7,297 bases of DNA from Gemmatimonadota bacterium (GTDB lineage: Bacteria > Gemmatimonadota > Gemmatimonadetes > Gemmatimonadales > Gemmatimonadaceae): NCBI GenBank assembly GCA_029884515.1, contig JAOUHR010000086.1, positions 1-7,297 on the forward strand, in the 5' to 3' direction. This document shows, piece after piece, positions 1 to 6,347 of the stretch (position 1 is the first letter of the stretch; every line of letters starts with the position of its first letter). The position numbers and the translations under genes were made by a program. The notes beneath the pieces are model-generated. The model had not been told where the DNA came from, made no database searches, and saw nothing but the letters and a program-made list of their open reading frames with translations.

Positions 1-4
1 ACCG

Positions 5-33
5 TTGATCGAGCCAGTTCAGGCGGCTTTATT
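5..33 (+). promoter_or_regulatory. Putative sigma-70-type promoter of the tRNA-Ile gene
   Basis: A TTGATC element (5-10) and a TTTATT element (28-33) are separated by exactly 17 bp, each matching the housekeeping consensus at 4 of 6 positions. Transcription would start near base 40, a few bases before the mature tRNA 5' end at 49. The AT-rich patch stands out in GC-rich DNA. The assignment is by eye. Confidence 0.5.
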
Positions 34-48
34 TCAGGGCTCAGAACC

Positions 49-122
<74 letters not shown>

Positions 123-143
123 CTCCAATCGCCGATCGACCCG

Positions 144-187
144 AGCCCCGCCCGCGACCCGTCGCCGGCGGGGCTTGTTCCGTTCTG
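144..187 (+). terminator. Intrinsic terminator after tRNA-Ile
   Basis: AGCCCCGCC (144-152) and GGCGGGGCT (167-175) form a perfect 9-bp stem. The enclosed bases contain a second perfect stem, GCGAC/GTCGC (154-158 with 161-165), so the whole element folds as one long hairpin with a single C-C mismatch. A T-rich run follows (TTGTTCCGTTCTGT). Position, stem strength and T-rich tail fit a rho-independent terminator ending the tRNA transcript. Confidence 0.75.
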
Positions 188-265
188 TCCCGCGCCGCAC
201 CCCGGGGCGTCCGAACAGACGCCGAAGTCCCAGCGTCGCATCAACCGGTGGCTGCCCGGGAGGAG

Positions 266-1040
266 ATGATGCCGACCTCCGCGCCCCCCGCGCCGAGTGT
301 GTCGCCGATGGAGCCCGCCCCGCGCCTCTTCGACGTGTTGCGCGACTTCCTCTCGCACGTGGCGCGCACCGGTGTGAGCGCGAACACGCAGAACCAGGCA
401 CTCGCCGCGATCAAGTTCCTCTGCACGGACGTCTCCTCGAGATCCCCTTCGCCGCGCCCACCGACATCTCCAGGCGAAGCGCCCGCACCGTCTGCCCGTC
501 GTCCTCTCGCGCGAGGAGGTGGCCGAGGTGATCAGGGAGATGCGCGGGACTGGGCGGCTGATGGCGATGCTCCTCTGCGGCAGCGGCCTGCGGCTGATGG
601 AGTGCTGCCACTTGCGGGTGAAGGATGTGGACCTCGACCGGCGCGAGCTGCTCGTGCGCCACGGGAAGGGTGGTCACGACGGGGTGACGATGCTGCCCGA
701 GTCCCTCGTCGCGCCGCTCGACATCCACCTTGCGACGCCTGCCCTGGCAGTGGCTCTTCGCCGCCACGCGCACGTACGAGACGCCTGAGGGTGAGCGCCG
801 TCGGCACCACGTGCACGGGACGGTGTTCCAGCGCGCCGTCTCCCGCGCCGCCGCCCAGGCCGGCCTGCGGAAGCGTGTCACCCGCCACACCTTCCGCCAT
901 TCGTTCGTCACCCATCTCCTCGAGGGCGGCTACGACATCCGGACGGCGCAGGACTGCTCGGGCACAAGGATGTGAGCACGACGATGATCTCCACGCACGT
1001 GCTGAACCGCGGCGGTCTGGGCGTGACGAGCCCGTTGGAC
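266..1040 (+). pseudogene. intI: Degenerate integron integrase (IntI-type tyrosine recombinase), inactive relic
   Basis: An intact IntI recombines attI and attC sites to capture gene cassettes. Recognisable pieces occur in order but in changing frames. An N-terminal SAM-like piece with SANTQNQALAAIKFL lies near 376-420. AKRPHRLPVVLSREEV follows, then the arginine box GSGLRLMECCHLRVKD with catalytic Arg at 591-593. Next come the IntI-like stretch [34 protein letters not shown] with HxxR at 886-897, [20 protein letters not shown], and the usual end SPLD at 1029-1040. Frame changes occur near 430-460, 730 and 953; the last looks like one lost base. About 45 residues seem missing from the N-terminal domain and about 35 before LPWQW, the latter part of the IntI-specific insertion. 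The nucleophile Tyr, expected in TTMIYTHV, is Ser (TCC, 990-992). GGGAGGAG precedes ATG 266 and 269. XerC-like recombinases are less likely because the QNQAL, PWQW and NRGG...SPLD signatures are those of IntI. Deletion sizes are estimated from memory of the family. Confidence 0.88.
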
Positions 1041-1175
1041 GCACCCTCGGCGCGTTCCCGCGGGGATTCCGTCGTCCGCCCTCCCCGTTCTCGGCCACCT
1101 TCCGGGCCCGAACCAGGCAGGTCTGCCCAGTCCCCTTCCCAGCCGCTTTCACTCCGCGGGATCACCCGCGACGTG

Positions 1176-1192
1176 AAGCCCCGGAGGGGTTT
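1176..1192 (+). terminator. Possible weak terminator downstream of the integrase relic
   Basis: AAGCCCC (1176-1182), a GGA loop and GGGGTTT (1186-1192) form a 7-bp stem with one G-T wobble that ends in three T residues. A second small hairpin, CGCGGG-ATCA-CCCGCG, lies just upstream (1155-1170). The T run is short, so termination is uncertain. Confidence 0.3.
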
Positions 1193-1312
1193 GCCGGGTC
1201 CCGACGGACGGTGAGCATTGGCGGGCAGACGCGCCGGGCGGCTCGCGACTGAATTCTGCGGAACTGCTCGGTACTCGTGAGGTTGGCCACAAGCTCAGAG
1301 CGAGGGACGGCC

Positions 1313-1749
1313 ATGCAAACGCGGGCGCTCGTGGCGATGATCACTGCGACGCTGCTGGCTACAGGCGTCGCCAGGGCGCTACCCGCACAACAGCCAACGC
1401 TGAGTGCCGAAGAACGGCGAGACGTGGCGCCGAACCCGTCGATGACGCGCTCCTCGCATCCGTCAAAGGGAAAGGGCGCGTCGTCCGAGAGCCAGAGTGT
1501 CCCCGCACGTACGCAAGCATGATTGCCCGGCGCGACTCACTCGGCCGCCCGTTGGATCCGCCGCCAGGTCACATTGATCCACGCCACATTGCGATTGGTC
1601 GCCCGCAGTACGACGACCCCGGATTCGCACGCATTCTGCTCATCATTCGCCAGAGCATGGGGCAGCGTGAATACCCGTGCTACGTGCGCGCAGGAACAAC
1701 GGGGAATGCCACGGCGAGATGCCAAGTCGTGACGGGCTGGGTGAGTTGA
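1313..1749 (+). pseudogene. Small exported protein of unknown function, split by a frameshift
   Basis: I do not recognise the family. ATG 1313 follows GAGGGA and opens a signal peptide: MQTR, a hydrophobic stretch ALVAMITATLLATGVA, and a likely cleavage near LPA-QQ. That frame continues as PTLSAEERRDVA, then turns into Ser/Arg-rich low-quality sequence and stops at 1522. From about 1429 the neighbouring frame is open and reads more like protein: EPVDDALLASVKGKGRVV, REPECPRTYASMIARRD, then DPRHIAIGRPQYDDPGF, ending at 1749. One missing base near 1424-1432 would join the two into about 145 residues. The joined protein would have an N-terminal export signal and Cys residues in the mature part (PECP, EYPCY, ARCQ). 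The alternative is two genes, 1313-1522 and 1519-1749, overlapping at ATGA. The lack of a clear ribosome site for the second and the poor tail of the first favour the frameshift. It lies between the integrase relic and the first attC-like repeat, where a cassette gene would be. Confidence 0.5.
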
Positions 1750-1771
1750 CGTCGCGTTCGGGCACCGGCAA

Positions 1772-1824
1772 CCCAACGGCGCTTGGTGCAGACAGCTGTG
1801 CGAAGGAAGCGGCGACGAGACCGC
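1772..1824 (+). repeat. Diverged repeat, copy A (attC-like left edge)
   Basis: This copy aligns without gaps to copy B at 5736-5788, with about 42 of 53 identical positions counted by eye. The best part is CCCAACGGCGCT, then GTGCAG, and later GGAAGCGG. Including the preceding A, the left edge ACCCAAC matches the integron attC core R'' consensus RYYYAAC. It starts 22 bases after the stop of the small exported-protein ORF, where a cassette recombination site would lie. No partner core GTTRRRY occurs in the next 150 bases, so it is not a complete attC. Confidence 0.6.
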
Positions 1825-1910
1825 GCCTGTGGCGGTGGTGATGAAGGGCCTCCGGCGGCTGAGGCCCCGTGGCCGTGTCGTGGCCGGCCGCGCGGGGCCG
1901 ACCGAGCGGT

Positions 1911-1940
1911 CTGGCGATGCGCGGACGGTCCCGGTATGCT
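1911..1940 (+). promoter_or_regulatory. Possible promoter of the metallopeptidase operon
   Basis: A TATGCT element (1935-1940) resembles a -10 box and lies about 37 bases before the chosen ATG at 1977. The segment 18 bp upstream (CTGGCG, 1911-1916) is only a poor -35 match. The spacing would give a short leader that includes the ribosome-binding site at 1968-1973. No operator-like palindrome is evident. Confidence 0.3.
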
Positions 1941-1976
1941 CCGGGGACTCACCGATCGCCGCTTCCCGGAGAACGC

Positions 1977-3656
1977 ATGTCCCGTGTTCCGACATCCCCT
2001 GCCACACGCGCGCTCGGATACGCCGTGGCGTCCGGCCTCGCGCTGCTCGTCGCCTGCGCCGGCCCCGCCGTCGACGCGGATCGTTCGGCAACGGCCGCCG
2101 CGACCGCCGCGCGCGGTCTCTCCTCCTACACGACCGTACATCTCGCGGTGGACACCGCCGCGCTCACGCCGAACGAGCGCCGCATGCTCCCGCTCCTCAT
2201 CGCCGCCGCCCGGACGCAGGACACGATCTTCTGGCAGCAGGCATACGGGTCGCGCGACTCCCTCCTCGCCACGGTGTCCGATTCCAGCATCCGCCGCTTC
2301 ATCGAGCTCAACTACGGCCCCTGGGACCGGCTCGACGACAACGCGCCGTTCGTCGCCGAAGTCGGGGCGCGGCCGCCGGGCGCGAACCTGTACCCGCACG
2401 ACATGACGCGCGAGGCCTTCGAGGCGGCGCTCGCCGCCGCGACGCCGGCGCACGCGGACTCGCTCAAGAGCCTCTACACCCTGGTGCGGCGCGGCGACGG
2501 TGGGGCGCTCGTCGCCGTGCCCTATCACGTCGCCTTCGCCGCGCAGAACCGCGTGGCGGCCGCGAAGCTGCGCGAAGCCGCGGCCTTCGCCGACGACGCG
2601 GGGCTCAAGCGCTACCTTACGCTCCGCGCCGACGCCCTGCTCACGGACCAGTACCAGGCGAGCGACCTCGCGTGGATGGACATGAAGTCCAACACGATCG
2701 ACGTGGTGATCGGGCCCATCGAGACCTATGAGGACGGCCTCTTCGGCTACAAGGCCGCGAACGAGGCGTACGTCCTGATCAAGGACAAGGCGTGGAGCCA
2801 GCGGCTCTCGCGCTACACCGCGATGCTCCCCGCGCTCCAGCGCGGGATCCCCGTGGACGCGGCCTACAAGCGCGAGCGCCCGGGCACCGACTCCGACCTC
2901 AACGCGTACGACGCCATCTACTACGCCGGCCAGGCCAACTCGGGGGCGAAGACGATCGCGATCAACCTTCCCAACGACGAGGAGGTCCAGCTCAAGAAGG
3001 GGACCCGGCGCCTCCAGCTCAAGAACGTGATCCGGGCCAAGTTCGACAGGATCCTCATGCCCATCGCCGGCGAGCTGCTCGACGCCGACCAGCTCGCGTT
3101 CCTCACCTTCGACGCCTTCTTCGAGAACACGATGTTCCACGAGGTGGCGCACGGACTGGGCATCAAGAACACGCTCGACGGCAAGGGCACGGTGCGCACC
3201 GCACTCAAGGAGCAGGCGGGCGCGCTCGAGGAGGGGAAGGCCGACATCCTCGGGCTCTACATGGTGCAGTCGCTGAACCGGCAGGGAGAGCTCCCAGGCG
3301 AGGACATCCGCGCCAACTACGTGAGCTTCCTGGCGAGCCTCTTCCGGTCGATGCGATTCGGCGGCGGCGACGCGCACGGACGGGCGAACATCGCGGCCTT
3401 CAACTTCCTGCAGGAGGCGGGCGCCTTCACGCGCGACGCCGCCACGGGCAAGTATCGCGTGGACATCCCGACGTTCGAAGCCGGGATGAATGCGCTCAGC
3501 GCCAAGATCCTCACCCTGCAGGGCAACGGCGACCTGGAGGGCGTGCGCAAGTACCAGGAGCAGTACGGCACGATCTCGGCCGCGACGCAGCAGGACCTCG
3601 ACCGCCTCGCCTCCAAGTCGATCCCGGTGGACATCATCTTCGACCAAGGGCCTTGA
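1977..3656 (+). CDS. M49-family (dipeptidyl-peptidase III-like) zinc metallopeptidase, predicted lipoprotein
   Basis: The product is 559 residues from ATG 1977, chosen because GGAGAA (1968-1973) lies just upstream and a signal peptide follows at once; the frame is open further upstream but lacks protein character. A hydrophobic segment ends in the lipobox LVAC, with lipidated Cys27. The zinc site is HEVAHG (His388, Glu389, His392) and EEGKAD (Glu418-Asp423), matching the two hallmark motifs of peptidase family M49, with the third ligand probably Glu419. M49 enzymes release dipeptides from peptide N termini. Eukaryotic DPP III has a hexapeptide HEXXXH (HELLGH); this protein has the pentapeptide HEXXH found in some bacterial members. 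It is also shorter than the roughly 700-residue eukaryotic enzymes. Motifs and lipobox are seen. Family assignment is from known motif pairs. Dipeptidase activity and an envelope location, probably outer membrane or periplasm, are inferred. The next peptidase gene begins 5 bases after the stop, so the two are likely one operon. Confidence 0.85.
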   Translation: MSRVPTSPATRALGYAVASGLALLVACAGPAVDADRSATAAATAARGLSSYTTVHLAVDTAALTPNERRMLPLLIAAARTQDTIFWQQAYGSRDSLLATVSDSSIRRFIELNYGPWDRLDDNAPFVAEVGARPPGANLYPHDMTREAFEAALAAATPAHADSLKSLYTLVRRGDGGALVAVPYHVAFAAQNRVAAAKLREAAAFADDAGLKRYLTLRADALLTDQYQASDLAWMDMKSNTIDVVIGPIETYEDGLFGYKAANEAYVLIKDKAWSQRLSRYTAMLPALQRGIPVDAAYKRERPGTDSDLNAYDAIYYAGQANSGAKTIAINLPNDEEVQLKKGTRRLQLKNVIRAKFDRILMPIAGELLDADQLAFLTFDAFFENTMFHEVAHGLGIKNTLDGKGTVRTALKEQAGALEEGKADILGLYMVQSLNRQGELPGEDIRANYVSFLASLFRSMRFGGGDAHGRANIAAFNFLQEAGAFTRDAATGKYRVDIPTFEAGMNALSAKILTLQGNGDLEGVRKYQEQYGTISAATQQDLDRLASKSIPVDIIFDQGP

Positions 3657-3661
3657 CCCTG

Positions 3662-5371
3662 ATGCGAACCCGCCGGCACGCCGCCGCTCTCCTGCTCGGC
3701 GCGTTGGCGGCCCACGCGTGCGACCCGGCCGAGCGGGCCGGCGCGCGCGAGGCACGCGCGGCGCTCGCCGTGGCGGAGTCCTCGTTCGAGGCCGCACGCA
3801 GGATCGGGGATGCCATCTCCATCGCGCGCGCGAGAGGCGCCGATCGCGCCGAGGACGGGACGCCGCTCGCGCAACTCATGGAGGAGGGGCCGGCGTCGCT
3901 CGCACGGCTTCAGGCGCAGCTCGCTGCCATCGACAGCATGGCGCTGGACAGCCTCGACCGGCGCGCGCTGCGGACGATGGAGCGCACGGCGGTCGCCTAT
4001 GCTGCGGCCCTCGCGCCATCGGCCACGGCCGCTCCGGAAGCGGCCGCCGGGCGCCCCGACTGCACGTACGACGCCGCCACGATCGCCGACTCGCCGGATG
4101 GGCTCAGCGCCCTCACCGCGCGCATCTACGCCTGCTATGGCTACGCGGCGGAGCATGTGCGGTACCGCAATGCGACGCTCGACCGCCTCACCGTGCTCGG
4201 CCGGCTGCCGGGCACCGCGAGTGCGGCCGAGCGCGAGCGCCTCTTTCGTGCGCTCGAACCGGTGTTCCGCACGATCGCCGGAGACGGCGGGGCGGAGAGC
4301 CCGTACCGCCACCTCGTCCGGCTCAGCGCGGAGCGGTGGCGCGCGGAGGGATCTCCCGTGGCCGGCCGGGCGCGACGAGTCGGCGTGGAGCCTGAGCGCA
4401 TGGAGGGCTGGCTGGTCTCGATCCTGGAGCGCTGGCGCGACGTGACGCCCGACTCGCTGATCGAGCCCTGGGACTACGACTACCTCGCGGGCCATGCCGA
4501 CCGCGTGCTCAGCCCGCTAGTCGCCGCGCGCGGTCTCACGACGCTCAATGCCGGCTACTACCAGGCGCTCGGAGCGGACATCGATGCGCTCGGCGTGCAC
4601 CTCGACGTGGAGCCGCGTGTGGGGAAGACACCCGTGGCGTTCACCGACTTCGGGCGCCGCGCGCGCCTCGAGAATGGCCGATGGGTGGGTGGCAGCGAGT
4701 GGATCTTCGCGACGTACCGCACGAGCGCCGGATTGGGGATGCTCGCCGAGCTGCTGCACGAGACCGGGCACGCGGTGCACATCGCGGCGATCCGGACGCG
4801 CCCGGCGTTCCTCGACTGGCCCGACAACGACGCCTTCACCGAGGGGCTCGCGGACTTCGTCTCGCTCGAGGTGTACGAGCCGGCGTGGCAGCAGCGGTGG
4901 CTGGGCGACTCCGTGCCCGTGGCGGACGGGCTGCGCTCGCGCTACGCGGCGATCATCATGGACGTCTGCTGGGCCCTCTTCGAGATCCGGATGCACGCGC
5001 AGCCGGAGTCCGACCCGAACGCCGTCTGGACCGCCCTCACCTCGGAGTACCTCCACATCCGGCCGCATCCCGAACTCGCCTGGTGGGCGCGCCGCGGCCA
5101 GCTGATCGACTCCCCCGGGTACATGGCCAACTATGCGATCGGCGCGATCATCATCGCCGACCTCCGCGCGCGCGCGAAGGCCGTGCATGGCGACTTCGCC
5201 CGCGGCGACACGACGTGGTATCCGTGGGTATCGGAGCGGCTCTATCGGTTCGGGCTCGAGCGGCCCTCGCGGCAGGTGATCGAGGACTTCCTCGGTCGAG
5301 CGCTCTCGCCCGACGCGCTGCTCGCGGACCTGGGTCGCATCTCCGCCGCGCGGGGCGCGCGGCCGAGGTAA
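3662..5371 (+). CDS. Exported clan MA zinc metallopeptidase (gluzincin, M3/M2-like)
   Basis: The product is 569 residues from ATG 3662, which lies 5 bases after the M49 stop with only a weak AAGGG upstream, suggesting translational coupling. A TTG at 3653 overlaps that stop and is a less likely start. The N terminus MRTRRHAAALLLGALAAHAC is a signal peptide; Cys20 could be lipidated, although AHAC is a poor lipobox. The region to about residue 240 is helical and Ala/Arg-rich. EPWDYDYLAG (about 269-278) and GKTPVAF resemble M3-type oligopeptidases. The zinc site is LLHETGHAVH (His366, Glu367, His370), followed by AFTEGLADF with Glu394 as probable third ligand. The 24-residue distance from the second His to that Glu equals that of angiotensin-converting enzyme (M2) and is one less than thimet oligopeptidase (M3). 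The C-terminal YMANYAIGAIIIADLRAR is typical of these helical peptidases. The protein probably cleaves short peptides outside the cytoplasm. I cannot choose between M3, M2 and an unclassified relative. Confidence 0.8.
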   Translation: MRTRRHAAALLLGALAAHACDPAERAGAREARAALAVAESSFEAARRIGDAISIARARGADRAEDGTPLAQLMEEGPASLARLQAQLAAIDSMALDSLDRRALRTMERTAVAYAAALAPSATAAPEAAAGRPDCTYDAATIADSPDGLSALTARIYACYGYAAEHVRYRNATLDRLTVLGRLPGTASAAERERLFRALEPVFRTIAGDGGAESPYRHLVRLSAERWRAEGSPVAGRARRVGVEPERMEGWLVSILERWRDVTPDSLIEPWDYDYLAGHADRVLSPLVAARGLTTLNAGYYQALGADIDALGVHLDVEPRVGKTPVAFTDFGRRARLENGRWVGGSEWIFATYRTSAGLGMLAELLHETGHAVHIAAIRTRPAFLDWPDNDAFTEGLADFVSLEVYEPAWQQRWLGDSVPVADGLRSRYAAIIMDVCWALFEIRMHAQPESDPNAVWTALTSEYLHIRPHPELAWWARRGQLIDSPGYMANYAIGAIIIADLRARAKAVHGDFARGDTTWYPWVSERLYRFGLERPSRQVIEDFLGRALSPDALLADLGRISAARGARPR

Positions 5372-5847
5372 GGAGTCGGGATCGCGGCGTCGACCACCGG
5401 CTTGTGACTGGGAGTCCATTGTCAGGCGTGGCTCCCGTCGCCGCCACCGGGCCGCGCGAGGTGCAGCCGGCCGTGCCTGGGAAGGGGGAGCGAGACGCCA
5501 CGTCCGACCGTGACGCAAACACGGACTCGTCGGGCCAACATGCCTCCCGCTGGGCGTTGCCATGCCTGATCGGCTGCTCGCGCGCGTCATTGCCCGGGGA
5601 TATCCCGCGTGGTTCGTCCCCGTCATCGGCGCGGCAGATATCGGGCGCCGTGGAATCGAGGATACCGCGCACCCGGCCAGCAGTCTTGTTGATACTCCTC
5701 GGCGTTCCAGGGTGGTCAACACACACCGGTGACGGCCCAACGGCGCTCCGTGCAGGGAGGCGTACGAGGGAAGCGGGGGCGAGGCCGCCGCGCAGCGGCC
5801 GGGCTCGTGTGCGGCGGCACGGCCGCCCACGTCGGCGGGAGGACCGG
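5372..5847. other. Gene-poor stretch between the peptidase operon and the DUF1059 gene
   Basis: No convincing gene is present on either strand. Open frames exist, but their translations are Arg/Ser/Pro-rich and start or end inside neighbouring genes, as expected of chance frames at high GC. No strong terminator follows the peptidase stop. The only structures seen are a 10-bp palindrome GGGATATCCC (5597-5606) and the second repeat copy at 5736-5788. Third-position bias is weaker than in the flanking genes, so this may be decayed cassette-like DNA. Confidence 0.5.
5736..5788 (+). repeat. Diverged repeat, copy B (attC-like left edge)
   Basis: This is the partner of copy A at 1772-1824, in the same orientation and about 4 kb away. 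With the preceding G the left edge reads GCCCAAC, again matching RYYYAAC. In reverse complement the shared segment reads AGCGCCGTTGGG, resembling the right end of many attC sites. No GTTRRRY partner is seen within the next 110 bases. The nearest approach is ACTGGGC at 5871-5877, inside the DUF1059 gene, which lacks the essential GTT. The two copies flank the peptidase operon. Confidence 0.6.
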
Positions 5848-6111
5848 GTGAAGACGATGAGTTGCAGGCAACTGGGCGGTGCATGCGACACGGAGTTCCG
5901 CGCCGATTCGTTCGACGAGATGGCGTCGTTGAGCAGGCGCCATGGGACGGAGATGTTCCAGCGCGGCGACCAGGCCCATCTGGCGGCCATGGAGGAGATG
6001 AGGTCCCTGATGGCCCGTCAGGACCATGAAGGAGTGGCTCGACGCGAAGCGACGGGAATTCGACGCTCTCCCCGAGGATCGGTAGGCGAGTCTCCGATCG
6101 TCGGCGCATGA
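5848..6111 (+). CDS. Small DUF1059-family protein with a frameshifted C-terminal tail
   Basis: The start is GTG 5848, preceded at good distance by GGAGGA (5838-5843). It gives the N terminus MKTMSCRQLGGACDTEF, which matches the usual MKTM-C-LGG-C start of DUF1059 proteins; ATG 5857 would cut this off. The core continues with FDEMASLSRRHGTEMF and HLAAMEEMRSLMARQD. From about 6016-6026 the family tail is found in the next frame: MKEWLDAKRREFDALPEDR, stopping at 6085. As read, the frame instead runs into Arg-rich sequence to 6111 (87 residues). One surplus base, or two missing, explains it. An unshifted protein would be near 79 residues, normal for the family. The function of DUF1059 proteins is not known to me; two Cys residues (6 and 13) are conserved. 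The gene stands alone, with copy B upstream and a perfect palindrome downstream. Family assignment is confident; whether the shift is real or a sequencing error is open. Confidence 0.8.
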   Translation: MKTMSCRQLGGACDTEFRADSFDEMASLSRRHGTEMFQRGDQAHLAAMEEMRSLMARQDHEGVARREATGIRRSPRGSVGESPIVGA

Positions 6112-6135
6112 CCGGGACGCCGGCCGGCGTCCCGG
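6112..6135. terminator. Perfect 24-bp palindrome, probable terminator or regulatory hairpin
   Basis: CCGGGACGCCGG (6112-6123) is followed directly by its exact reverse complement (6124-6135). As RNA it could fold into a 10-bp GC stem with a four-base loop. It sits just after the DUF1059 gene and before the GAF-domain gene. No T run follows on + and none is seen on -, so a classical rho-independent terminator is not certain. A protein-binding palindrome is the alternative. Confidence 0.5.
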
Positions 6136-6347
6136 GATGAGGAGGCAGCGAGCCGGCATGGGGGCGCGTGGCGCGCTTATGGTCACCTTTGTGCCGCGCC
6201 GCACGTCAATTGGGTGCAGCAGATGCAACGCTCACGTGCGTGTCTGACCCCCGTGCGGTCGGCGGGCGGACGCAGGTCGGCGGGACGAGTGGGTTCCGCC
6301 GGTGCGCTCGCATCAACAGGCTGAGCTCCGACCCAATCCCCATCCCA

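Noticed and set aside
1549..1555. GTTGGAT matching the attC right-core consensus
   Set aside because: It lies inside the small exported-protein reading frame and has no RYYYAAC partner upstream at a usable distance.
1772..1990. Complete attC site at copy A
   Set aside because: After ACCCAAC there is no GTTRRRY core, nor even a GTT, until about 1985, and no matching inner stem was found.
2792..3661. N-terminal extension of the second peptidase frame through the M49 gene
   Set aside because: The upstream part is an out-of-frame reading of the M49 gene; the signal peptide at 3662 marks the real start.
1680..3797. Long minus-strand ORF of about 705 residues opposite the M49 gene
   Set aside because: It is an antisense shadow of a GC-rich gene: Arg/Val/Glu-biased, with no recognisable domain, and it covers an intact gene with catalytic motifs and a signal peptide.
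4517..6109. Long minus-strand ORF opposite the second peptidase and the intergenic stretch
   Set aside because: It spans several unrelated + strand genes and a non-coding region with no domain or signal; stop-free frames are common at this GC content.
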